From the NCBI RefSeq assembly GCF_900108245.1, contig NZ_FNUY01000012.1:62001-126000 (forward strand): a stretch of 64,000 nt of DNA, written 5' to 3'. Made by a program: the position numbers and the translations under genes. Under the pieces are notes generated by a model, which saw only the letters and a list, made by a program, of their open reading frames with translations, was not told where the DNA came from and did no database searches. Shown here piece after piece: positions 15,898 to 26,142 of this stretch. Within the stretch, counting starts at the first letter, position 1. Each line of letters opens with the position of its first letter. Source of the DNA: Allobosea lathyri (GTDB lineage Bacteria > Pseudomonadota > Alphaproteobacteria > Rhizobiales > Beijerinckiaceae).

Positions 15898-16548
15898 TCA
15901 GATGAAGCTGACATTGGCTGCTTCGGGTCCCTTCTTGCCGGCGCGGATCGAGAAGCGCACGCGCTGCCCGTCCATCGGCGGCTGCAGGCCGCTGCGGCCG
16001 AGCGAGCTGACATGGAGGAACACGTCCGGCCCGCCCCGATCGGGGGCGATGAAGCCGAAGCCGCGCTCGGTGTTGAAGAACTTCACGGCGCCGTCATAGG
16101 GGCCTTCGACCGGAGCATTGTCGCGGTCGCCGAAGCCGCCACGATCGCCGCCGCGGTCGTTATAGCCGCCACGGCTGCCACGATCGGCATAGCCGCCACC
16201 GCCGCCGCCGCCATATCCGCCACCGCCGAAATCATCGCGGGGAGGGCGCGGCGAGAAGGCGGCGCGCGGAGCGGCCTGAGTCGCGGTGGAGGCGTCGATC
16301 TCGTGGACAGCGACGACCTGGAGGCCGCGCCGACCCTCGCCGAGATCGGCGATGATCGTGGCGCCGGGCTGCAGGTCCTGCTGGTCGAGCGGGCCGATGG
16401 CGGAGATATGCAGGAAAACGTCGCCTGAGCCATCGGCCGGCGACGCGAAACCGAACCCCTTTTCGGGGTCGAACCATTTAACCTTGGCTTCGATATTTTC
16501 GTGGGTGACGAAGGGCTGGGCGGCAGGAGGCTTGCGACGATCGAACAT
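15898..16548 (-). CDS. Double cold-shock-domain protein with Gly/Arg-rich linker
   Basis: A 216-residue nucleic-acid-binding protein. Cold-shock domain 1 (about residues 17-80) carries KWFDPEKGFGFA and VFLHISAI; domain 2 (about 150-216) carries KFFNTERGFGFIAP and VFLHVSSL, the RNP1 and RNP2 motifs. The linker has a run of seven glycines and RGG-like units (RGGYNDRGGDRGGFGDRD), unlike the simple acidic linkers of many alphaproteobacterial double-CSD proteins. It probably acts as an RNA chaperone. I chose ATG 16548 (MFDRRKPPAAQ); a longer start at 16611 adds an atypical N-terminus. Confidence 0.88.
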   Translation of the reverse strand: MFDRRKPPAAQPFVTHENIEAKVKWFDPEKGFGFASPADGSGDVFLHISAIGPLDQQDLQPGATIIADLGEGRRGLQVVAVHEIDASTATQAAPRAAFSPRPPRDDFGGGGYGGGGGGGYADRGSRGGYNDRGGDRGGFGDRDNAPVEGPYDGAVKFFNTERGFGFIAPDRGGPDVFLHVSSLGRSGLQPPMDGQRVRFSIRAGKKGPEAANVSFI

Positions 16549-16861
16549 GGAGACTTCAAGTGTGGAGTGACCGGGAGAGCGCAATCTAGCGGAAGCCAAG
16601 CGCGTCGTCATCGGGGTCGAACTCGAAATTATCTCATGGATTTTCCTGTTCGCTCAGCGCGCTTTCGCGCGAGTCCACAGCTTGCTCGAAGCCGTCCGGA
16701 CCGGCCGGAAATGGCATCCAAGCCGGCCCGGAGGACGAAAATGCCGCAGATTTGGCCACTTGTAATCAAGTTGCGAGGGCGCATCTCTAGCCGTGAGTTA
16801 GGGAAGATACGCCTCCTGGTGGGTAGCGCGGCACTCAGCGCTGTTACAGGAGATGATTATA
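16549..16861. other. Intergenic region without a supported gene
   Basis: About 310 bases between the divergent cold-shock and GNAT genes. It should carry both promoters and a cold-shock 5' leader. I see no convincing hexamers, hairpin or small ORF with a ribosome site. Confidence 0.45.
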
Positions 16862-17464
16862 GTGGCTCGTTCCAAGAAGGCCGGCATCGTGACCGGCCAA
16901 GGCGAAATCCGCCGGCTTTGGCCAGCGGAGCGCGATCTGTTCAAGGCCCATTTGCTGAGGCTCGACGCGGTGACGCGGCGCGAGCGCTTTGGCACGGCCG
17001 TGAACGATGAATTCCTCGAAAACTATGCCGTCACCACCTTTGGGGTGGGCGGGCTCGTCTATGCCTATATCGAAGCTGGCGAGGTGCGCGGCGCGGCCGA
17101 ACTGCGTGGCTTGGAAGACATCGTCGCACAGACCGGCGAGGCTGCTTTCAGCGTCGAGAAGGCGTGGCGCAGGCGGGGGCTTGGCGAAACGCTGTTCAGC
17201 CGCCTGATCATGGCAGCCCGTAATCGCGGCATCGGCACGCTCTACATGACCTGTCTGCCGGAGAACGTCGCGATGCGGCGGCTGGCGCGCAAGTTCGAGG
17301 CCGATCTCGTCGGCGGCTATGCCGATGTCGAGGGTGTCATCGCCACGGGCGGGCCGACGCCCTTCACCGTTCTCGACGAAGCCCTGGACAATGCCAAGGG
17401 CTTCGCGACGCTGGCCCTGTCGTTGCAGCGCCAGTTCTGGTCGCCCGCCTTTCGGTGGGCGTGA
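16862..17464 (+). CDS. GNAT-family N-acetyltransferase
   Basis: A 200-residue predicted acetyl-CoA-dependent acetyltransferase. The acetyl-CoA-binding motif is RRRGLGETLFSRL, preceded by the beta-4 strand GEAAFSVEKAW. I chose GTG 16862 because AGGAG lies 9 bases upstream; the ATG at 16853 sits almost on top of that ribosome site. The substrate is unknown. The arrangement FKAHLLRLDAVTRRERFG near the N-terminus is seen in GNAT proteins of rhizobia that I recognise only as a group. Confidence 0.82.
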   Translation: MARSKKAGIVTGQGEIRRLWPAERDLFKAHLLRLDAVTRRERFGTAVNDEFLENYAVTTFGVGGLVYAYIEAGEVRGAAELRGLEDIVAQTGEAAFSVEKAWRRRGLGETLFSRLIMAARNRGIGTLYMTCLPENVAMRRLARKFEADLVGGYADVEGVIATGGPTPFTVLDEALDNAKGFATLALSLQRQFWSPAFRWA

Positions 17465-17482
17465 CGGCGCGCGTTTACGCTG

Positions 17483-18190
17483 TCAGCGATTGAGAGACAG
17501 CGCGGCGCCTGACTTCGTGACCGCGCCGTCCATGGCGCCGCCGCTGCTGGTGCGCAGGCGGGCAACCACCGTCCCGCCCTGCTGGTAGAGATAAACCTCG
17601 CCGTCGCGGTAATCCCAGGCCGTGATCTTCTGCAGGTCGCGATTGGCGCAGCCGGCCGCGTTGGCGCGGTAGAGGTCGAGCGTCGGCGAGCTCGAAAGCT
17701 GGACGCGGCACGAGCCGCCCGTGGCTTCGCGCGCCGTCCAGTTGCCGATGACGCTGTCACGCGAGGTCACTGCGCCGCGCGAGGAGCCGGCGCCGGCGCT
17801 CGCTCCGCCTCCGGCACCCAGCGTCGCGATCTGGCCGCTTCCGCCGCGCAGGGTGGGAACCTCCGTCGAGCGCGGCTCGGCTGGCGGCAGCGCCGAGCCT
17901 TGCGGCGCCTCTGGGCTGCCCCCGTAATAGGGCTCCTGCGGAGGCAAGCCGCCAGGCGCGCCCTGCGGCGCGGAGGCGACGGGATAGCCGCCCGGAGGTG
18001 GCAAGGGTTCCGAGGTGACGGGGGCTGAGCTGATCGGGGGCGCCGATTGGAGCTGAGGCTGCGTGTAGACCGGCCCGCCCTGGGTTGGACCGACGAAGCG
18101 CTGCGAGCCCGCACAAGCGGTCAACGCCAGCAGAGGCAGCAGGGCGGCAGCCTTCAAGGCCATGGCCGGTGTTGCGGTCTTCGTGGTCAT
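17483..18190 (-). CDS. Lipoprotein with AprI/Inh (Omp19-like) C-terminal domain
   Basis: A 235-residue lipoprotein: signal sequence with lipobox LTAC (Cys26), a long Pro/Gly/Ala-rich linker (about 30-140), and a C-terminal eight-stranded inhibitor-like domain (VIGNWTARE, GSCRVQLSS, LDLYRANAAGC, ITAWDYRDGEVYLY). It resembles Brucella Omp19 and AprI/Inh protease inhibitors. The two cysteines in GSCR and AAGC match the family's disulfide. Likely outer-membrane anchored; whether it inhibits a protease is inference. ATG 18190 gives a proper signal peptide. Confidence 0.85.
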   Translation of the reverse strand: MTTKTATPAMALKAAALLPLLALTACAGSQRFVGPTQGGPVYTQPQLQSAPPISSAPVTSEPLPPPGGYPVASAPQGAPGGLPPQEPYYGGSPEAPQGSALPPAEPRSTEVPTLRGGSGQIATLGAGGGASAGAGSSRGAVTSRDSVIGNWTAREATGGSCRVQLSSSPTLDLYRANAAGCANRDLQKITAWDYRDGEVYLYQQGGTVVARLRTSSGGAMDGAVTKSGAALSLNR

Positions 18191-18364
18191 GCGGCGTCCG
18201 TTCCGATCGTGAGCATGCAATGCATGCGCCCTTTTTAAGCCAGTCCGGTGAACGTGGCATGAGCATGATCTAGCTCAAGGCGTGTCATTTGCGAACCCGC
18301 CGCGCATGATCTGGTTCCGCTGGGGCTGTCGATGCATAGTTGCAAGGACAGCCCGGAGAACAAC

Positions 18365-18772
18365 ATGAAATCCCTCGCGCCCGCCTCGATCCGTCCGCCC
18401 TTCGCCCGCTACAGCCATGGCGTGGAGGTGCCGATAGGTCATCGACTGGTATTCTGTTCGGGCCAGCTTGGCGTTGCCGCAGACGGCACTATCCCCGAAA
18501 GCGCTGGCGCCCAGGCCGATCTGTGCTTCGCCAACATCGCGGCAATCCTGGCGGAGTCCGGCATGGGCCTCGCCGACATCGTGCGCGTCAACGCCTATGT
18601 GACCGATCGCGCCCATATGAGGGCCTACATGGATTCGCGGGATGCCCATGTCGGCACGCCGCCTCCGGCCTCGACCCTGATGATCGTCTCCGGCTTCACG
18701 CTGCCGGAGTTCAAGGTCGAGATCGAGGTCGTCGCGGCGGCGCCGGAGAAGCGCAAGGCGCCGCGCGCGTGA
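18365..18772 (+). CDS. RidA/YjgF-family protein
   Basis: A 135-residue member of the RidA family, trimers that hydrolyse reactive enamine/imine intermediates. Seen: an N-terminal PFARYSHGVEV, the central FCSGQLGV strand, the Asn/Arg region RVNAYVTDRAHM, and the C-terminal EFKVEIEVVAA. The conserved Arg expected in the IEVxAxA-type tail region differs here, so imine-deaminase activity is not certain. It converges on acs with a 14-base gap. Confidence 0.88.
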   Translation: MKSLAPASIRPPFARYSHGVEVPIGHRLVFCSGQLGVAADGTIPESAGAQADLCFANIAAILAESGMGLADIVRVNAYVTDRAHMRAYMDSRDAHVGTPPPASTLMIVSGFTLPEFKVEIEVVAAAPEKRKAPRA

Positions 18773-18786
18773 GGTTGGCGCGACGC

Positions 18787-20739
<1,953 letters not shown>

Positions 20740-21065
20740 TACAGGCGTCTCCCCAGACTTGGACCGCAATCAGCCCATCTTCGTCGCGGCTCATGAAATG
20801 AGTGCCGGATTCTTCGGCAAGAAACGACCGCTTCTTTCGAATTGCGCGCATCATAAAGCGCGAAAGAGCGGCGGCAAGCCGTCAGCCCTCGCACTTTGGT
20901 TTCAAAGACTTTTGGTGGGGATAGGCGGGGCAAAGCGTGGCGAAAAACGGCAGGCGGCGAGCCCGGCAATCGCGAGCCCGCGGGCAGCCCGGCTGCGCCA
21001 TCGGGGAAGACCATGCGAATACAGGCGCGCGGCCAGCGGCCCGGCCGGTCAGGGTCGGGCGGGGC

Positions 21066-21473
21066 TCAGAGCCCGCCCATCTTGCAGACCAGCTTCCATT
21101 CGTCGTCCGTCACCGGTTGGACCGACAGGCGGAAGGAGGTGACGAGCGCCATCTTGGCCAGTTCCGGCGTTGCCTTGACCTGTGCAAGCGTCACCGGCCT
21201 GGGCAGGGGCTTCACGGCCTTGAAGTCGACGAGAACCCAGGGCTCTCCGGGGATCCAGATATAGGCTTCCTTGATGACCTCGACGATGCCGACGACCTCG
21301 AGCCCCTCGTTTGAGTGGTAGAAGAAGACCTGATCGCCCTGCTTCATCGCGATCAGGTTGAGCTTGGCGGTGTGGTTCTTCACGCCGTCCCAATGCGTGC
21401 CCTTCGCGCCGGCCTCGACCTGCTGGTCCCAGGACCATTTCGAGGGTTCGGATTTGATCAGCCAATGTGCCAT
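21066..21473 (-). CDS. EVE domain-containing protein
   Basis: A 135-residue single-domain protein of the EVE (PUA-like, thymocyte nuclear protein 1) family, predicted to bind modified bases. It begins MAHWLIKSEPSKWSWDQ, a typical EVE start, and contains WDGVKNHTAKLN, DQVFFYHSN and GIVEVIKEAY. Its start overlaps the preceding stop by one base, so it ends the tsaD-gpsA-hypothetical-EVE operon. The usual tsaD-gpsA-YciI-EVE order suggests a shared but unclear role. Confidence 0.9.
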   Translation of the reverse strand: MAHWLIKSEPSKWSWDQQVEAGAKGTHWDGVKNHTAKLNLIAMKQGDQVFFYHSNEGLEVVGIVEVIKEAYIWIPGEPWVLVDFKAVKPLPRPVTLAQVKATPELAKMALVTSFRLSVQPVTDDEWKLVCKMGGL

Positions 21474-21802
21474 CAGGCTTCGTCCTCTTTCAGCGGAGCG
21501 GGCGGGCGCGATGCCGCTTCGCCCTGTTCATTCCAGAACCGCACCATCTCGCGGGTCAGCGCGGCATAATCCTGCGGAGCGAGCTCGACGCGGACCTCTC
21601 CCTCGCCGAAGGGCAGGATCAGCACGAAACGGTGCGTATCCTCGGTGCGGCGCCGGCGATGCTGGATCACGGGACCTGCCGGCACGCGGCCTGCCAGTGC
21701 CACGGGCATGCTCTCGGCGACCAGCTCCGAGCCCGTCGTCTTCTTGACCTCCTTGAGGCCTCGCGCCACGCGCTTCGTCAGGTCCGACCAGTCGCCTGCC
21801 AT
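21473..21802 (-). CDS. Conserved hypothetical protein in the tsaD operon
   Basis: A 109-residue protein without signal peptide or membrane segment. The N-terminus is basic and helical (SDLTKRVARGLKEVKKTTG); the middle (RTEDTHRFVLILPFGEGEVRVEL) reads as beta strands; the C-terminus is acidic. AAGGAG overlapping the gpsA stop gives a good ribosome site. I do not recognise the family; the place is often taken by a YciI-like protein but the sequence does not look like one. Confidence 0.7.
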   Translation of the reverse strand: MAGDWSDLTKRVARGLKEVKKTTGSELVAESMPVALAGRVPAGPVIQHRRRRTEDTHRFVLILPFGEGEVRVELAPQDYAALTREMVRFWNEQGEAASRPPAPLKEDEA

Positions 21803-21813
21803 TGCGTTCTCCT

Positions 21814-22812
21814 TCAGATCTCGGCGCGGATCGGCCGTGCCAGCAGGCCTGCCACCGATTCGCGTACGCTGACATGTCCGGCGATGATCGCGGTCACGGC
21901 ATCGGCAATCGGTGTCTCGACGCCGCGCGCCAAAGCCATTTCCGCCAGAATCGAGGCGGTGAAGGCGCCCTCGGCGAGCTTGCCGCCGGCTGCTTCCGCC
22001 GCAGTCTTGCCCTGTCCGAGAGCAAGACCGAAGGCGAAATTGCGCGATTGAGCCGAGGCGCAGCTGAGCACGACATCGCCGAGGCCCGACAGGCCCATCA
22101 ACGTCTCGCCCTGCGCGCCGTAAGCTTCGCCGAAGCGGCGCAGCTCAGAAAAGCCACGCGCCACCAGTGCCGCGCGCGCGCTTTCGCCATAGCCCAGCCC
22201 GATCGCGATGCCGGCTGCGATGGCGAGGACGTTCTTGGCGGCACCGCCGATCTCGACGCCCCGTGGATCGGCGCTGTGATAGATGCGGAAAGCCGGCGAA
22301 CTCAGCGCCTGCGCCAGCGCCTGAGCGAGATCTGGATCCTCGGCCGCGAGCGTCACGGCCGTGGGCAGGCCGCGCCCGATATCGGCGGCGAAGCTTGGCC
22401 CTGAGAGAATGGCGGTGGTCGAGCCCGGCCAAGCCTCAGCGATCACCTGCGTCGTGAACAGCCCGGTCGCCTGTTCGATGCCCTTGGCCGCCGAAATCAC
22501 CGGGCGTCCTGCGGGCAATGACCGCGCCATGGCGTCGCAGGCCTGCCGCAGATTCTGGGTGGGGACTGTGACGATCAGCGCCTGGGCTTCGGCGAGATTG
22601 GCAAGCGAGCTTGTCACCGAGATCGAGTCGGGCAGGGGGACGCCGGGAAGGCGCGGGACTTCGCGATTGGTTGCGATCGCTGCGACGGTGGCCTCGTCGC
22701 GTGCCCAGAGCAGGACCTTGCGGCCGGCACGGGCTGCAGCCAGTGCGAGAGCCGCGCCATAGGCGCCGGCACCGGCGATGCCGATTGTCTGGAACTCCGC
22801 CGCGCTGCTCAT
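21814..22812 (-). CDS. gpsA: Glycerol-3-phosphate dehydrogenase [NAD(P)+]
   Basis: A 332-residue cytosolic enzyme reducing dihydroxyacetone phosphate to sn-glycerol-3-phosphate for phospholipid synthesis. The Rossmann motif is GIAGAGAYGAALA, with Tyr-Gly-Ala in place of the usual Trp-Gly-Thr. The catalytic Lys is in IGGAAKNVLAIAAG, and SGPSFA and GLGDV are conserved. Its ATG overlaps the tsaD stop in ATGA, indicating coupled translation. Confidence 0.94.
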   Translation of the reverse strand: MSSAAEFQTIGIAGAGAYGAALALAAARAGRKVLLWARDEATVAAIATNREVPRLPGVPLPDSISVTSSLANLAEAQALIVTVPTQNLRQACDAMARSLPAGRPVISAAKGIEQATGLFTTQVIAEAWPGSTTAILSGPSFAADIGRGLPTAVTLAAEDPDLAQALAQALSSPAFRIYHSADPRGVEIGGAAKNVLAIAAGIAIGLGYGESARAALVARGFSELRRFGEAYGAQGETLMGLSGLGDVVLSCASAQSRNFAFGLALGQGKTAAEAAGGKLAEGAFTASILAEMALARGVETPIADAVTAIIAGHVSVRESVAGLLARPIRAEI

Positions 22813-23912
22813 GTCCGCGCCGCGAGGTCCTGGCCAGCCGGTTCGGGCATGGCGGGAGCCGGCTTGGGCGTGTCCTGCGGCCGGAGTTCATCGAGCGGCC
22901 AGCGCGGGCGGGCAAGCGCGCTCATGTCGTCGACCATGCCGAGCCGAAGGCGTTCCAGCCCGGCCCAGGCGATCATCGCGCCATTGTCGCCGCAGAGCGC
23001 CATTGGCGGGGCTATCATGGGCAGACCGGCTTCCGTGGCAAGCCGCGTCAACCCGCGCCGAATCGGTTGGTTGGCCGCGACGCCGCCTGCCACGACCAGT
23101 GCCGACGGTGTGATCCCCGCAGTGCGGCAGGCGCGCAATCCGGCACGCGTGCGCTCGACCATGACATCGACGACAGCCGCCTGGAACGAGGCGCAGAGAT
23201 CGGCGACGTCGCGATCCGACAAGGGCGCAATCCGCTCGGCGACCAGCCGCACGGCCGTCTTCAGGCCCGAGAGCGAGAAATCCGGGTTGGGGCGGCCCGC
23301 CATCGGGCGGGGAAAGTCGAAGCGCTCGGGATCGCCCTTCTCGGCTTCCCGCTCCACCGAGGGGCCGCCGGGATAGGCCAGGCCGAGCATTTTCGCGATC
23401 TTGTCGAAGGCTTCGCCGACGGCGTCGTCGATGGTGCCGCCGAGCTTGAGATAATCGCCGACGCCGCGCACGGCGAGAAGCTGGGTGTGGCCGCCCGAGA
23501 CCAGCAGCAGCAGATAGGGGAAAGCGAGATCGTCGGTCAGGCGGGCGGTGAGAGCGTGGGCCTCGAGATGATTGACCGCGATGAAGGGCCGCCCGGTTAC
23601 GAGTGCGATGGCTTTGGCGGTGGTCAGGCCCACCATCACGCCGCCGACGAGACCCGGCCCGGCCGCGGCCGCGACCGCATCGATGTCGGAGGGCTTGAGG
23701 CCGGCCGTCTCGAAGGCACGCGCGACGATGCGGTCGATCGCCTCGACATGGGCGCGCGCCGCGATTTCGGGAACGACGCCGCCAAATGCGGCATGCGCGG
23801 CAATCTGACTCAGCACCTCGTTCGAGAGGATTTTGGCCTCGCCGGAGCGCTCGATCGAGACGATCGCAGCCGCCGTCTCGTCACAAGTCGTCTCTATCCC
23901 AAGAACACGCAT
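22809..23912 (-). CDS. tsaD: tRNA N6-threonylcarbamoyladenosine synthase subunit TsaD
   Basis: A 367-residue enzyme that transfers threonylcarbamoyl to A37 of ANN-decoding tRNAs with TsaB and TsaE. It starts MRVLGIETTCDETAAAIV and has the metal-binding NHLEAH and the nucleotide-binding LLVSGGHTQL and AGGVAANQPI. I chose ATG 23912 since longer in-frame starts add low-complexity sequence. First gene of the minus-strand operon, divergent from the hemD fusion by 213 bases. Confidence 0.96.
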   Translation of the reverse strand: MRVLGIETTCDETAAAIVSIERSGEAKILSNEVLSQIAAHAAFGGVVPEIAARAHVEAIDRIVARAFETAGLKPSDIDAVAAAAGPGLVGGVMVGLTTAKAIALVTGRPFIAVNHLEAHALTARLTDDLAFPYLLLLVSGGHTQLLAVRGVGDYLKLGGTIDDAVGEAFDKIAKMLGLAYPGGPSVEREAEKGDPERFDFPRPMAGRPNPDFSLSGLKTAVRLVAERIAPLSDRDVADLCASFQAAVVDVMVERTRAGLRACRTAGITPSALVVAGGVAANQPIRRGLTRLATEAGLPMIAPPMALCGDNGAMIAWAGLERLRLGMVDDMSALARPRWPLDELRPQDTPKPAPAMPEPAGQDLAART

Positions 23913-24125
23913 GATCGGTCGACTGGTCTCGCGGGTGATAAGGGGGCGGGGGTGGATGAAGGCCCGGCGGTTTCGCGCCGGCAATTCCTTCGTATAGTGC
24001 GCAGGCGGGCATAAGGCCAAGGGGTAGCTGGGTGGGGTGGCACTATCGCCCGTTTGGCCACGACTTGCGTGTTTGCCCTGCGCGCGGGATTGATGCGTGG
24101 GCGTGCCGAGGCGAGAGGAGACCAT

Positions 24126-26126
24126 ATGCGCATCTTCGTGTTCCGCCCCCGAGCCGATGCCGAGCGCACGGCGCGGGCTGTCCGCTCGCACGGATATGAT
24201 CCGATCATCGCGCCGCTGTTCTCCGTCGTGCGGCTCCCCGAGCCCGCTCCGGAGGGGCCGTTCCAGGCGCTCGTCCTGACCAGCGGCAATGCCGTTCCGG
24301 CACTTGCCGACGTGCCTGCCGCCTGGCGCGACCTGCCGGTCTTCACCGTCGGCGCGCGGACGGCTGCAAGGGTTCGCGATGCCGGACTCGATGATGCCCG
24401 CAGCGCCGATGGCGATCGCAACGACCTGATCGGCCTGATCCAGCGCAACCTTCCCACGGGGGCGCGGTTGCTGCTGATCGTCGGGCGCGACCGGCATGAG
24501 GACATCCCCGACAAGCTGGCGGAAGCCGGATACGAGGTCGTCAACTGGGTTGCCTATGAGGCGCAGGCCGTAGCAGCGCTACCGGCGGAGGCCGACGCTG
24601 CCCTGCGGCAGGGCAAGCCGGACGCGGCGCTGCATTTCTCGGCGCGCGGCGCCCGTACCTTCCTTGCGCTGACGCAGGCGGCCGGGCTCTCCGCCGAGGC
24701 GCTGGACCTGACCCATGTCACCATGTCCGCCGATGTCGCGGCGCCACTGATCTCGGCTGGCGCCAGCACGGTGCTGGTGGCCGAGTATCCCGAGGAGGCG
24801 GCGCTGCTGGCGGCGCTCGACCAAGTGTCTGCCCGCAATCAAGTGTCTGCCCGCAATCAAGTGTCCGCTCGCAATGGCGCAAGCGGCGATGCTACAGAGA
24901 GCGCAGTCGCGCCGCTGGGCGTCGGAACGGATAAGGACCCGATGAGCGAGCCCGAGATTTCTGCGACATCGCGCGGCCGTGCGCGCCGGACCGCCCCGAC
25001 CATCGCGCTGACAGCACAGGACGTGACGCCGCAGGGCAGCCCGGCTGCGAACGGGGTGGAGAATGCGCAGGCTGCGGCCGAGCCGTCGCCCGGGGCCGCC
25101 CCGTCACCGGAAGCGGTGTTGCCGACCGAAGCCCTGCCGGAGGAATTCACGCCGCCGGCCGCCGTTGCCGAGAAACTTGAGCCGGCATCTGAGAAGCCGC
25201 GTCTGCCCTTGCCGGCGCTGGCGCTTGCCGGACTTGTCGGTGGCGTGGTTGGCGCGGGGCTCGTCATGCTGGCGGCCAGTCGCGCGACACCGACGATCAC
25301 CGTCGAGCAGATCGCCGAATTGCGCGGCCGCATCGACACGCTTCAGGCGGGCACGACTGCGCTCGACCGCAAGGTCGCTACCGCGAGCGAGGCCGCAGGC
25401 AAGGCTGCCGCCGACGCGCAAGGCGCCCTCGCGCGCACCAGCGAACTCGCACGCGTCCAGGCTCCCGAAGCCGGAGCGGTTGCCGGCCTCGGTGCGCAGG
25501 CGCAACGGGCGGAAGCGGCCGCGACCGAACTCGGCCAGCGTCTCGATCAGGCGCTCACCCGCATCGGCAGCGTCGAGACGCTTGCCAAGGCCGCGGGGGC
25601 TCCGAGCACGCAAGCGATGGCTGCGGCGCGGATCGTGCTGGCTGAGCGCATCCAGGGCGCGATCGCCTCAGGCAAGCCCTTCGCGAGCGATGTTGCGGCG
25701 CTGACCAGAGGCGGCGGCGCGCCGGAGCAGATCGCGGCGCTGAGCACTGTTGCGACCTCGGGGGCTCCGACGCGGGACACGCTGCTGGAGCAGTTCCGGG
25801 CGCATCGCACGCTGTTTGCACGCGAGGTGACGCCTGCATCGGGAGACTGGCAGGATCGCCTGCTGGGGCTCGCCAGCCGCATCGTCACGATCCGCCCCAT
25901 CGGGGACACCGGCGCCAACGATCCGGCGACGCTGCCGATCCGGCTGGAGAATGCGATTGCAGGCGGCAACATCATCGCGGCGGCGGCGTTGTGGGCTCAG
26001 TTGCCGGAGCCGGCGCGGCGCGCCAGTGCCGATTTCGGATCGAATTTACAGAAGCGGGCGGCGGCGGATGCAGCGATCGCCAAGATCGCGCAGGATGCCG
26101 TTGCAGCGCTCGGCGCGGCCGGCTGA
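24126..26126 (+). CDS. HemD-Mic60 fusion: uroporphyrinogen-III synthase joined to a mitofilin-like membrane protein
   Basis: A single 666-residue frame. Residues about 1-235 are a full-length HemD (RIFVFRPRADAERTA, LVLTSGNAVPALAD, DAALHFSARGARTF), the enzyme that closes hydroxymethylbilane to uroporphyrinogen III. After the VSARNQ tandem repeat and an acidic/Pro-rich linker comes a membrane segment (about 365-385, ALALAGLVGGVVGAGLVML), a coiled coil (about 395-500) and a C-terminal mitofilin-like domain ending at TLPIRLENAIAGGNIIAAAA and beyond. The second half corresponds to the COG4223/Mic60 protein normally encoded as a separate gene beside hemD in alphaproteobacteria. An internal ATG at 24942 (MSEPEIS) with AAGGAC upstream may still give a free Mic60. 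AGGAGA precedes the first start. hemY follows 16 bases later. Confidence 0.85.
   Translation: MRIFVFRPRADAERTARAVRSHGYDPIIAPLFSVVRLPEPAPEGPFQALVLTSGNAVPALADVPAAWRDLPVFTVGARTAARVRDAGLDDARSADGDRNDLIGLIQRNLPTGARLLLIVGRDRHEDIPDKLAEAGYEVVNWVAYEAQAVAALPAEADAALRQGKPDAALHFSARGARTFLALTQAAGLSAEALDLTHVTMSADVAAPLISAGASTVLVAEYPEEAALLAALDQVSARNQVSARNQVSARNGASGDATESAVAPLGVGTDKDPMSEPEISATSRGRARRTAPTIALTAQDVTPQGSPAANGVENAQAAAEPSPGAAPSPEAVLPTEALPEEFTPPAAVAEKLEPASEKPRLPLPALALAGLVGGVVGAGLVMLAASRATPTITVEQIAELRGRIDTLQAGTTALDRKVATASEAAGKAAADAQGALARTSELARVQAPEAGAVAGLGAQAQRAEAAATELGQRLDQALTRIGSVETLAKAAGAPSTQAMAAARIVLAERIQGAIASGKPFASDVAALTRGGGAPEQIAALSTVATSGAPTRDTLLEQFRAHRTLFAREVTPASGDWQDRLLGLASRIVTIRPIGDTGANDPATLPIRLENAIAGGNIIAAAALWAQLPEPARRASADFGSNLQKRAAADAAIAKIAQDAVAALGAAG
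24822..24875 (+). repeat. 18-bp tandem repeat at the HemD-Mic60 junction
   Basis: CAAGTGTCTGCCCGCAAT occurs three times head to tail (24822-24839, 24840-24857, 24858-24875, the last with two changes) and encodes QVSARN three times. It begins just where HemD homology ends. Confidence 0.9.
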
Positions 26127-26142
26127 CGGAGGATAGAGGTCC

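Noticed and set aside
20770..21065. Possible small gene between acs and the EVE gene
   Set aside because: Frames in both directions are Arg/Gly-rich without ribosome sites or domain-like sequence.
22809..24497. TsaD with a 195-residue N-terminal extension
   Set aside because: The extension is Arg/Gly-rich and antisense to hemD; TsaD begins at its conserved MRVLGIETTC at 23912.
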